Shown here piece by piece: positions 6,394-12,620 of a stretch of DNA of 12,620 nucleotides (position 1 is the first letter of the stretch; each line of letters starts with the position of its first letter). The notes beneath the pieces were generated by a model. It made no database searches. It saw only the letters and a list, made by a program, of their open reading frames with translations, and was not told the origin of the DNA. The translations under genes were made by a program, and so were the position numbers. The stretch lies in contig CAYLWW010000045.1 in assembly GCA_964387585.1 (NCBI GenBank), forward strand, positions 1 through 12,620, written 5' to 3'. The stretch comes from CAYLWW01 sp964387585. Lineage in GTDB: Bacteria > Pseudomonadota > Alphaproteobacteria > Rickettsiales > Midichloriaceae.

Positions 6394-6562
6394 CTACTTC
6401 TTACGCTTACTTCAAAAATTCTAACAGCTTCTCCTACGCTGTGACCTTCATAAATATACTGAAGTACTTTCTTACGTAAATCTAATGAATAAAATATAAT
6501 AAATAATAAGCGACTCCGCTATACTGGAACAGCAAGAAGTCAATTTGCAACATTTACGAATC

Positions 6563-6589
6563 TTAAATGTTTTCACTTAAAACATTTAA
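6563..6589 (-). terminator. Hairpin downstream of sodB, possible terminator
   Basis: TTAAATGTTTT (6563-6573) and AAAACATTTAA (6579-6589) form a perfect 11-bp stem with a 5-base loop, about 115 bases after the sodB stop on the minus strand. The stem is A/T-rich and no strong U-run follows on either strand, so it is a candidate only. Confidence 0.35.
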
Positions 6590-6703
6590 CTGTTATTATT
6601 GCTTAAAATCAGAATTTTATGACCATTTCAATGAAAAGCTGTTAGAAAATAATGCTCAGTAAGCTCATTCTTATTCTTTCATATCAAAATATCAATCACA
6701 CTT

Positions 6704-7309
6704 TTATTGCTGTAAGTTTTGAATGGCAAAATCCCAGTTAACTAAATTTTCTAAAAACACTTTAAGATAATCTGCTCGACGATTTTGATAATCTAAATAG
6801 TAAGCATGTTCCCATAAATCTGAAGTAATCAAAGCTTTATTACCTTTTAACATGGGCATTTCCGCATTAGAAGTAGACGCAATCTCCAATTTATGCTGTT
6901 TATTATCCCACACTAACCAGACCCAACCACTACCAAATTGGCTAATTCCTATTTTTATAAATTCTTCCTTAAATTTATCGAAACTACCAAATTGTTTATC
7001 TATTTGTTCACGCAATACTCCTGTGGGCTCTTTGCCACCATCAGGCTTCATAGAATTCCAGTAAAATGTATGATTCCATACTTGTCCGGCATTATTAAAT
7101 ACGCTAGGAATCTTATTGTATGTTTGCATTATTATACTTTCTAAGCTATCTGTAAGCCACCCCATTTCCACTAGCAAAGCATTTAAATTATTTACATATG
7201 CTTGATGATGCTTTTTATGATGAAAATTTAGTGTATTAGCTGATATATAAGGCTCTAATGCATCTTGAGCATATGGCAATTCTGGTAAGGAGAAGATAGA
7301 TTTATTCAT
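6704..7309 (-). CDS. sodB: Superoxide dismutase, iron type
   Basis: SodB converts superoxide to oxygen and hydrogen peroxide in the cytoplasm. At 201 residues it has the length of bacterial Fe-SODs. The four metal ligands are visible: His30 in NFHHKKHHQAYV, His80 in VWNHTFYW, Asp164 and His168 in DLWEHAYYLDY. Gln76 in the FNNAGQVWNH block takes the position that marks iron enzymes rather than manganese ones, and no signal peptide is present. The gene stands alone: the rpsA terminator lies upstream and the IS630 remnant downstream, so it is probably transcribed by itself from a promoter in 7310-7440. I could not pick a convincing promoter there. No strong Shine-Dalgarno precedes the ATG (leader AAAGTATAAAT). 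Confidence 0.96.
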   Translation of the reverse strand: MNKSIFSLPELPYAQDALEPYISANTLNFHHKKHHQAYVNNLNALLVEMGWLTDSLESIIMQTYNKIPSVFNNAGQVWNHTFYWNSMKPDGGKEPTGVLREQIDKQFGSFDKFKEEFIKIGISQFGSGWVWLVWDNKQHKLEIASTSNAEMPMLKGNKALITSDLWEHAYYLDYQNRRADYLKVFLENLVNWDFAIQNLQQ

Positions 7310-7440
7310 ATTTATACTTTATTTGAAATCGTTTACTTATGACATATAAATTCAAGGCTTAATATACTGTAGTATTTTCATATAATGTTTTTCACACTAT
7401 AGAAAGTACTAAAAACTGCTTAAATTTTATTAATTGTTAA

Positions 7441-7472
7441 AAAGGCTAATTAAAATGCTTTAATTAGCCTTT
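7441..7472 (-). terminator. Rho-independent terminator of rpsA
   Basis: AAAGGCTAATTAAA (7441-7454) pairs perfectly with TTTAATTAGCCTTT (7459-7472), a 14-bp stem with a 4-base loop, 9 bases after the rpsA stop. On the minus strand the stem runs out into a TTTTT tract before AACAA. The tail is short but the stem is strong and the position is right. It may also block plus-strand transcription. Confidence 0.75.
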
Positions 7473-7481
7473 ATCATCACA

Positions 7482-9206
7482 CTACTCCCCTTTATTTAGA
7501 ACACTATTAAGCAAATCACCTAAACTAGAGCCTTTGTTATTCGATGAATACTGAGCCATAGCTTTGCTTTCTTGTTCATTTTGCAATGCTTTTATAGAAG
7601 CGTTAAAGATTCTTTTATTTTTATCAAAAGATAATACCTTAACTTCTACTTTTTCACCTTCTACAAAGTTAGAAACGCGTTGTTGGTCTTTATGTTTAGA
7701 TAGTTCATTTTTATTTATTATTGCAGTAGTTCCTTCAGCTAATTCTACTTCTATACCATCATTTCTTACAGAAAGAACTTTTGCCATAATTGACTCGGCT
7801 GATAAGAGCTTATCAGCTAAATCGTTTATTGAATCGCGAGATAACTGCTTAATACTAGCAGTTATCCTTTCTCTTTCTAAATCTACATTAATCACCATAC
7901 ATTCCACAATATCACCTTTCTTATATTGCTTTATAGCTATATCTGGTGATTCTTTCCAACTTATTTCTCCAGATGGTATAAGCATAGTAATCGGAAACTC
8001 TGATTCACTATCTTTTTCTAATGAGGCAAACATACCAAAATCTGATATATTACGTATAATAGTAGATATCCTAGTTCCTACTGGATTTTCGCTAACGAAT
8101 TGATCCCAAGGATTAGGTTTACACTGTTTAATACTAAGGCTTATTCTATGCTTAGCAATATCTATATCTAGCACTAAAACTTCTACTTCTTCACCTGTTT
8201 TTAAAAGCTTACGTGGATGGATATTTTTTGCAAGCCAATCTATTTCCGTATGATATACTAAACCTTCTATGTTCGATTCGAGTATTACAAATGCACCATA
8301 ATCTGTTATTGTATTTATCACTCCTCTGGTTTTAGTTCCCGGTCTATACTTTTCTTTAAGCTCTTCCCAAGGGTTAGATGCTAATTGTTTTAGACCTAAA
8401 GATATACGCTGTGAATCAGGATTATATTTAATGACCATAACTTTTATGGTTTGCCCTAATGTTAGCACTTCTGATGGATGAGAAATTTTAGACCATGATA
8501 TATCTGTTATATGTAACAATCCATCCGTTGATTTAAGATCAATAAATGCCCCGTAATCAGTAATATTTTTCACTACTCCTTCTAGGACTACTCCTTCCTT
8601 GATGTTAGAAAGCAATTCATCGCGAGCCTCTTTTCTTGATTCTTCTAAAATAGCACGTCGAGATACTACTACGTTACCTTGAGTGCGATCCATTTTTAAT
8701 ATCTTAAATGGCTGTGATACTCCTATTATAGCTGAAATATCTTTTATTGGCCTAATATCTACTTGACTACCTGGTAGGAAGGCTATTATACCACCTAACT
8801 CAACTGCAAAACCACCTTTAACTCTTCCCATTATAACGCCGTCTACATTGACATCTTTATTATGTAATTCCTCAAACCTTCTCCATGCTTCATCACGCAA
8901 TGCTTTTTCTCTACTTAATACTGTTGAACCACCTCTACCTTCAAAGCGTTCTATATAAACATCAACAGTATCCCCAATCTTAATCTCATTAGTTTGACCT
9001 TCAGTTAAAAATTCACTTAATGGAACTCTACCCTCACTTTTTAAGCCAACATCAATGATTGCCATATCCTTATCTATTCCTACTACTACACCCTGTACTA
9101 CTTCTCCTTCACGTTTTTCATTTTTTACGTATTCTTCAAATAACTGAGAAAAGTCTTCATTAACATCTATATTTGGGTTATTTTTAACATTCATTTTAAT
9201 ATTCAT
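7482..9206 (-). CDS. rpsA: 30S ribosomal protein S1
   Basis: S1 binds mRNA on the small ribosomal subunit and helps start translation of messages with weak ribosome binding sites. The 574 residues contain six S1 RNA-binding repeats at roughly 34-100, 117-184, 203-274, 289-360, 375-454 and 472-538. Repeats 3 and 4 carry the clearest core, TDYGAF(I/V), and end in RISLGLKQ / RISLSIKQ followed by NPW, as in other proteobacterial S1 proteins. Repeats 1 and 2 are the divergent ribosome-docking pair, and repeat 5 has a longer loop (EKDSESEFP). The C-terminal ~35 residues are low-complexity. It follows cmk by 117 bases, the usual proteobacterial order. Neither candidate ATG (9206, or four codons later) has a Shine-Dalgarno; a repeated TTAACTAAC fills that position. 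The gene ends at a clear hairpin terminator. Confidence 0.97.
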   Translation of the reverse strand: MNIKMNVKNNPNIDVNEDFSQLFEEYVKNEKREGEVVQGVVVGIDKDMAIIDVGLKSEGRVPLSEFLTEGQTNEIKIGDTVDVYIERFEGRGGSTVLSREKALRDEAWRRFEELHNKDVNVDGVIMGRVKGGFAVELGGIIAFLPGSQVDIRPIKDISAIIGVSQPFKILKMDRTQGNVVVSRRAILEESRKEARDELLSNIKEGVVLEGVVKNITDYGAFIDLKSTDGLLHITDISWSKISHPSEVLTLGQTIKVMVIKYNPDSQRISLGLKQLASNPWEELKEKYRPGTKTRGVINTITDYGAFVILESNIEGLVYHTEIDWLAKNIHPRKLLKTGEEVEVLVLDIDIAKHRISLSIKQCKPNPWDQFVSENPVGTRISTIIRNISDFGMFASLEKDSESEFPITMLIPSGEISWKESPDIAIKQYKKGDIVECMVINVDLERERITASIKQLSRDSINDLADKLLSAESIMAKVLSVRNDGIEVELAEGTTAIINKNELSKHKDQQRVSNFVEGEKVEVKVLSFDKNKRIFNASIKALQNEQESKAMAQYSSNNKGSSLGDLLNSVLNKGE

Positions 9207-9207
9207 G

Positions 9208-9226
9208 GTTAGTTAAAGTTAGTTAA
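9208..9226 (-). repeat. Tandem TTAACTAAC repeat in the rpsA leader
   Basis: On the minus strand TTAACTAAC occurs twice with one base between (period 10) and ends two bases before the rpsA ATG. It occupies the place of a ribosome binding site, which is absent. A role in translational control is only inference. Confidence 0.5.
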
Positions 9227-9253
9227 TATGAGCCTATTGCTAGACATTTTTTT

Positions 9254-9282
9254 ATTTAAGTGCAATTTTTTAGACTTAACAA
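9254..9282 (-). promoter_or_regulatory. Weak promoter candidate for rpsA
   Basis: On the minus strand TTGTTA (9277-9282) and TTAAAT (9254-9259) are 17 bases apart, each matching 4 of 6 consensus bases. In such A/T-rich DNA this could be chance; rpsA might instead be read through from cmk, since no hairpin terminator separates them. Confidence 0.25.
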
Positions 9283-9323
9283 TTAAATTAGTTAAATATT
9301 AGAAGTTATTTTTACTGCTTAAT

Positions 9324-9986
9324 TTATAATTTAATTTTTACCAATTTCAAGACTAGTTGGAAAGTTTTATCTATACTTAAGTTTGTAGTATTTATTACTA
9401 AAGCATCATGCGCTACTTTCATAGCATTAGAAACTCTGTTACTATCACGCCAATCTCTTTGGTATAGCTCGTAAAGCACTTCACTATATATAATATTTTT
9501 GTTGTTATTTTGCAACTGCTTAAATCTTCTATAAGCTCTAGCCTCTAAAGTAGCGTTAATAAATATTTTGCACTGGGCATCAGAGAATATAACAGTCCCC
9601 ATATCCCTCCCATCAGTAACTATTCCAGCTTTATTGCGAGCGAATTCTCTTTGAAGTTTGATTAAACTTTCCCTAACTGCTGGTAAGCTTGCTATTATTG
9701 AAGCTACTTTACTTACCTGTAAATTATCTAAAACATCAAGAGCAACTAACTTAGATATGTCATCAAACTTTATATCTTTAGCTATAGAAACAATTTTCTC
9801 CACATTATTATGCTCTATATTTTCACCCAATACATAATAAGATAAAGCTCTATATATATACCCTGAGTTTAAATAATCAAATTTCAAATGCTCAGCCAAT
9901 TTCATAGCTATAGTCCCCTTACCAGCTGCGGCAGGTCCATCAATAGTTATGATTTTAGTAGAGCTATTAGTATTAAAAGATTGCAT
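9324..9986 (-). CDS. cmk: Cytidylate kinase
   Basis: Cmk phosphorylates CMP and dCMP to the diphosphates with ATP in the cytoplasm. The 220 residues fit the bacterial family. Visible are the P-loop GPAAAGKGT (17-25), LNSGYIYRAL (39-48) with Ser41 of the CMP site, VRESLIKLQREF (104-115), TDGRDMGTVIF (124-134) with Arg127 and Asp128, and RDWRDSNR (177-184) with the nucleotide-binding R177, D181 and R184. After this last block most family members have a Pro-Leu pair; here the sequence is SNAMKVAHDA, so the proline is missing, but the catalytic residues are complete. It lies 35 bases after the FliO-like gene and 117 before rpsA, the conserved cmk-rpsA arrangement. No Shine-Dalgarno is evident at the ATG. 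With uridine kinase in the same window it would form part of a CMP/UMP salvage route. Confidence 0.96.
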   Translation of the reverse strand: MQSFNTNSSTKIITIDGPAAAGKGTIAMKLAEHLKFDYLNSGYIYRALSYYVLGENIEHNNVEKIVSIAKDIKFDDISKLVALDVLDNLQVSKVASIIASLPAVRESLIKLQREFARNKAGIVTDGRDMGTVIFSDAQCKIFINATLEARAYRRFKQLQNNNKNIIYSEVLYELYQRDWRDSNRVSNAMKVAHDALVINTTNLSIDKTFQLVLKLVKIKL

Positions 9987-10021
9987 TTTAGAATTTTGCT
10001 TGAAATTTATACACCGTATAA

Positions 10022-10333
10022 TTAATTGGAGCTTTGGTCATTATTAGATTTACTATGATTCTTAATTGAATCTAATAAAATTTCATTTTCTAATCCTAAT
10101 AATACAAGGTATTTTACATCCTTAGACTCTATAATTAAAATACTCCTTTTATGATCTACTGGTATCTTCTTAATCACCATTTCTTCTTCGTTAATATACC
10201 TATTATTCCTTAAAATAAAACGATTTAATAACGTTTTATTAATACCTCGATTAAACACCAAACTTATAATAACAATTATCAGTAAAACTAAACCTAAAGC
10301 TAATACTGATTTTAGGTAAACAGTGTATTCCAT
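10022..10333 (-). CDS. FliO-like single-pass membrane protein
   Basis: The protein (103 residues from the first ATG, 10331-10333) has one N-terminal membrane segment (about residues 7-27, VLALGLVLLIIVIISLVF), a short basic stretch (NRGINKTLLNRFILRNNR) and a small soluble domain IPVDHKRSILIIESKDVKYLVLLG..NEILLDSI (57-90). That last pattern, Asp-x-(R/K)R-x-hydrophobic-x6-YLVLLG-x2-(N/S)-x-hydrophobic, resembles the cytoplasmic domain of FliO, which assists assembly of the flagellar export gate. The ATG lies 10 bases after the ptrB stop; a TTG nine codons further up would overlap ptrB and is less likely. No other flagellar gene is nearby, so the role is uncertain, and an unrelated small membrane protein of the same shape is possible. 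It is probably co-transcribed with ptrB and cmk. Confidence 0.6.
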   Translation of the reverse strand: MEYTVYLKSVLALGLVLLIIVIISLVFNRGINKTLLNRFILRNNRYINEEEMVIKKIPVDHKRSILIIESKDVKYLVLLGLENEILLDSIKNHSKSNNDQSSN

Positions 10334-10343
10334 ATATGTTAGT

Positions 10344-12434
10344 TTAATTATTTTTTTCAAATACTTTTAGTAAAAAAGCTTGATATTCAGCTATTTCTTC
10401 TAAAAAACTAAAACGCCCAGATTTTCCTTGATGTCCAGCTTCCATGTTGATTTTAAGTAATAATAGATTGTTATCTTTCTTAATATTACGTAACTTAGCA
10501 ACCCATTTAGCTGCCTCCCAGTAAGTAACTCTAGGATCATTAAGACCAGCTGTTACCAACATATGAGGATAATTTTGTGAAATAACATTATCATAAGGGG
10601 AGTAAGACTTAATATAGTTAAAGAAATCAATTTCTTGAGGATTTCCCCACTCTTTAAATTCTCCTGGAGTTAGTGGTAAATCTGAGTCCAGCATAGTGTT
10701 TAGTACATCTACAAATGGTACATCTGCTATCACTGCTTTAAATAATTCAGGTCTCATGTTAACGCATGCGCCCATCAACATTCCGCCAGCACTACCACCA
10801 TGAATAGCTATATTACCAGTTTTAACATATTTTTTATTCACTAAAAATTCTGCTACAGTGATAAAATCCTTAAAGGTATTCTTTTTCTGCAAAAATTTTG
10901 CAGACTCATACCAAGTAAATCCTAAATCATCCCCTCCCCTTATATGGGCTATTGCATATACAAATCCTCTATCTACTAAGGAAAATATACTGGACCTAAA
11001 TGATGCAGGCACTGAAAATCCATACGATCCATAACCATACAATAGTAGCGGGCTATCATCATTAAAAAGAGATTTTTTATATATCAATGATATTGGAATT
11101 TCAACTCCATCATCTTCCGATTTAGCGTAAAGTCGTTCTACTAAATATTCTTCAGCATTAAAACCACTAGGTATTTCTTGTTGTTTTAATGTTTTTGGTG
11201 TTTTTGTAATAAAATTATACTCAATTACTGATTTTACTGTGGATAATGAGCTATATTCATAACGAACACTATCAGCTTCAAAAGTAGTAAATTGAACTTT
11301 AGCCTCATAAGCAGCATCAGGAAAAGTAATTTCACTATCAAGATAAAATTTATCAAGGTTAAAAACTTTGATTTTGGGCAAACCTTTTACTTTGCTACTT
11401 ATTACTAAATAATTCTCATACATTGTAATATCGGTTAGATATTCCGTCTCTGAGTGCTCAATGAGCTTTTGCCAATTATATTCATCAGTAAGAGTGATTG
11501 AAGTTTTAGCTAAGCTGAAATTTTTACCGTTATTATTAGTTAAAATATAAAATGAATCTTGATTATGAGTAATGTAATATAAGTGATCATTACGTCTAGG
11601 AGCTATTAAAGCTAACTCTAGATAAGGTTTGCTACAATCTATAAAACGTATTTCATTTGAATTTTTACTCTCAGAAGTAATAAGGATAAAACTTCTACTT
11701 TCAGTTTTTTTGATATTTACTGAAAAAGTATTATCCGTTTCATGGAATAATAATTTATCTCTTGTTTGCTCCGTTCCAAGCTCGTGATAATAAACTTTTT
11801 CAGAACGCCAAAATTCATTAGCAGGCACATAGAATAATCCTTTACCATTTTCATGCCATGTTAAAGAGCCACGCATCACATTTTCTATAGTTTCAGTCAA
11901 CAAAACACCACTGCCAATATCTTTGATCATTATTTTATAACGCTCATTTCCATTGGTATCTATAGAATAAGCAATAAGTTTATGATCAGGACTAATCGCT
12001 ATATCCCCTAACTGAAAATATGATTTATCTTTGGCTAAGCTATTTTCATTTAGTAATTCTTCTTCTTTTGAATCTATAGTCGAGCTTTTACGAACATGAG
12101 TCCAATATTCTTCACCTTTTTTAATATAACTATAGTAGTAGTAACCATTGTCAAGGTATGGTACAGTGCTGTCCTCCTCTTTTATCCTTCCTTTTAATTC
12201 ACCGAATAGTTTCCTAACTAACTCTTTTGAATCATCCATAACATGATGAAAATATTCATTTTCATCATTTAGATAATCTAAGATTTCCTTATCATTCACG
12301 TTAGGCCAATTATTATCTCGTAACCAATGATAATGATCTACCAACTCTATCCCGTGAATTAATTGCTTATGTTCTACGCGTTTAGCTATAGGTGGTGTTT
12401 TTTTCTTCAAATTCAATTTATCTGACTTATGCAT
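10344..12434 (-). CDS. ptrB: Oligopeptidase B (prolyl oligopeptidase family, S9A)
   Basis: Oligopeptidase B cleaves short peptides after Arg and Lys in the cytoplasm. The 696 residues match the family's length: an N-terminal seven-bladed propeller domain (about 75-410) that limits access to small peptides, and a C-terminal alpha/beta-hydrolase domain. The catalytic triad is visible as Ser548 in GGSAGG, Asp633 in GLNDPRV and His668 in EAGHQGKSGRF. The family's RGGDDLGFTWYESAKFLQKKNTF block precedes the serine, and the N-terminus has the usual KRVEH...DHYHWLRD and DENEYFHHVMD motifs. There is no signal peptide. The ATG at 12434 is the first in frame and has only a weak AAGAAAT upstream. It starts 50 bases after the LytM-domain gene and is followed after 10 bases by the FliO-like gene, suggesting one transcript continuing into cmk. 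Confidence 0.96.
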   Translation of the reverse strand: MHKSDKLNLKKKTPPIAKRVEHKQLIHGIELVDHYHWLRDNNWPNVNDKEILDYLNDENEYFHHVMDDSKELVRKLFGELKGRIKEEDSTVPYLDNGYYYYSYIKKGEEYWTHVRKSSTIDSKEEELLNENSLAKDKSYFQLGDIAISPDHKLIAYSIDTNGNERYKIMIKDIGSGVLLTETIENVMRGSLTWHENGKGLFYVPANEFWRSEKVYYHELGTEQTRDKLLFHETDNTFSVNIKKTESRSFILITSESKNSNEIRFIDCSKPYLELALIAPRRNDHLYYITHNQDSFYILTNNNGKNFSLAKTSITLTDEYNWQKLIEHSETEYLTDITMYENYLVISSKVKGLPKIKVFNLDKFYLDSEITFPDAAYEAKVQFTTFEADSVRYEYSSLSTVKSVIEYNFITKTPKTLKQQEIPSGFNAEEYLVERLYAKSEDDGVEIPISLIYKKSLFNDDSPLLLYGYGSYGFSVPASFRSSIFSLVDRGFVYAIAHIRGGDDLGFTWYESAKFLQKKNTFKDFITVAEFLVNKKYVKTGNIAIHGGSAGGMLMGACVNMRPELFKAVIADVPFVDVLNTMLDSDLPLTPGEFKEWGNPQEIDFFNYIKSYSPYDNVISQNYPHMLVTAGLNDPRVTYWEAAKWVAKLRNIKKDNNLLLLKINMEAGHQGKSGRFSFLEEIAEYQAFLLKVFEKNN

Positions 12435-12484
12435 AGATATTTCTTATAAAAATAATGATTTAATTACAGGTTATAACATTAGGG

Positions 12485-12620
12485 TTAATTCACTATAGAT
12501 TCAGGATCTATAGTGGCTTTATCTTTCCTAATAGAAAAGTACAATTGTGGTGAATCAACATTTCCAGTTTGACCAACTTTAGCTATTACCTGACCTTTGC
12601 TATCTTCCTCACCCTTCTTC
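12485..12620 (-). CDS. LytM/M23-domain protein, 3' end (NlpD/EnvC-like, partial)
   Basis: The last 44 codons of a gene that enters from the right edge end with TAA at 12485-12487; the frame is set by AAG at 12617-12619. The peptide KKGEEDSKGQVIAKVGQTG, then NVDSPQLYFSIRK and the end DPESIVN, is the C-terminal strand pair of a LytM (peptidase M23) domain. Active M23 endopeptidases have a His-Leu-His in place of QLY. Here both histidines are absent, as in the amidase activators EnvC and NlpD, so this protein probably binds or activates cell-wall amidases rather than cutting peptidoglycan. It would act in the periplasm or outer membrane, but the N-terminal part that would show a signal peptide or lipobox is outside the window. 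It is transcribed toward ptrB, 50 bases away. Confidence 0.75.
   Translation of the reverse strand, partial: KKGEEDSKGQVIAKVGQTGNVDSPQLYFSIRKDKATIDPESIVN
12491..12515 (-). terminator. Perfect 10-bp hairpin within the last codons of the LytM gene
   Basis: CACTATAGAT (12491-12500) and ATCTATAGTG (12506-12515) pair perfectly around a 5-base loop (TCAGG), three bases before the stop codon on the minus strand. No U-run follows, so it may act as an RNA 3' stabiliser or attenuator rather than a standard terminator; the perfect stem inside coding sequence is notable. Confidence 0.4.

Larger units (their letters stand above)
6035..6497 (-). pseudogene. Decayed IS630-type transposase
   Basis: Three islands of an IS630-family transposase survive in order on the minus strand. 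First is an N-terminal helix-turn-helix, YSLDLRKKVLQYIYEGHSVG... ending EVSVRSS (about 6491 down to 6396), with the expected ATG replaced by ATA. Second is another helix-turn-helix, FAKLFKVSRASIY followed by TLGIKQ (about 6340 to 6268), with an internal TAG. Third is the catalytic-domain strand LKPGQVAILGNATFHKS (about 6165 to 6115), where family members usually read ILDNA; the catalytic Asp is Gly here. A degenerate tail follows toward 6040. The linker and much of the catalytic domain between the islands are gone, and the islands lie in different frames. The element cannot encode an active enzyme. It fills most of the 700-base gap between udk and sodB. The family call rests on motif recognition. 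Confidence 0.75.

Noticed and set aside
6500..6560. Short G/C-richer patch (GCGACTCCGCT...) that might be part of a tRNA or small RNA
   Set aside because: No cloverleaf, T-loop or anticodon arm can be built; it probably belongs to the IS630 relic's end.
7564..8103. Plus-strand open frame of 179 codons
   Set aside because: It lies wholly opposite rpsA, whose S1 repeats are unmistakable. The encoded peptide is Ser/Leu/Ile-rich with no motif, typical of an antisense shadow.
10008..10020. TATAC-ACC-GTATA inverted repeat between the FliO-like gene and cmk
   Set aside because: Five-base arms are too short to stand out in this base composition, and there is no U-run or operator I recognise.
1..12620. 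CRISPR array, rRNA, tRNA, phage genes
   Set aside because: No regularly spaced repeats, no recognisable rRNA or tRNA, and no phage structural motifs were seen on either strand.

Overview
The window is AT-rich, densely coded DNA from what looks like an intracellular alphaproteobacterium, most likely Rickettsiales (a Midichloria/Jidaibacter-like lineage is my best guess, by inference only). The reasons are the strong A/T bias of the proteins (many Lys, Asn, Ile), the cmk-rpsA pair, nucleoside import next to a uridine kinase, decaying insertion sequences, and a short in-frame repeat that recalls rickettsial palindromic elements. No 16S or other phylogenetic marker is present, so the assignment is open.

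Layout. Positions 1-315 (+) are the 3' end of an IS982-type transposase. Every other gene is on the minus strand, so transcription runs from high to low coordinates. Positions 388-1933 hold two adjacent genes for soluble proteins I do not recognise. Positions 1934-2197 are non-coding and carry a 111-bp repeat copy. Positions 2198-6003 look like one operon: uridine kinase (udk), a CNT-family nucleoside transporter, a 61-residue protein with a WHxH/LHH signature of the GRDP/DUF1399 family, and an ABC exporter half-transporter whose ATG overlaps the small gene's stop. Positions 6004-6703 hold the decayed remains of an IS630-type transposase, with a 34-bp near-perfect palindrome, a second, shortened copy of the 2028-2138 repeat, and a good promoter candidate for udk.

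Positions 6704-7309 encode an iron superoxide dismutase (sodB). Positions 7482-12434 hold, in transcription order, oligopeptidase B (ptrB), a FliO-like membrane protein, cytidylate kinase (cmk) and ribosomal protein S1 (rpsA), closed by a clear 14-bp hairpin terminator at 7441-7472. Positions 12485-12620 are the 3' end of a LytM/M23-domain gene whose second catalytic HxH is replaced.

How the genes work together. Udk and the transporter form a nucleoside-scavenging unit, and Cmk supplies (d)CDP, so pyrimidine nucleotide metabolism is the clearest theme. The other genes are housekeeping: translation (S1), oxidative defence (SodB), peptide turnover (PtrB) and cell-wall control (LytM protein). 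The most unusual observations are the repeat family with lengths divisible by three, the IS630 remnant that appears to have left a promoter for udk, the small GRDP/DUF1399-type gene coupled to the ABC exporter, and the FliO-like protein between ptrB and cmk.
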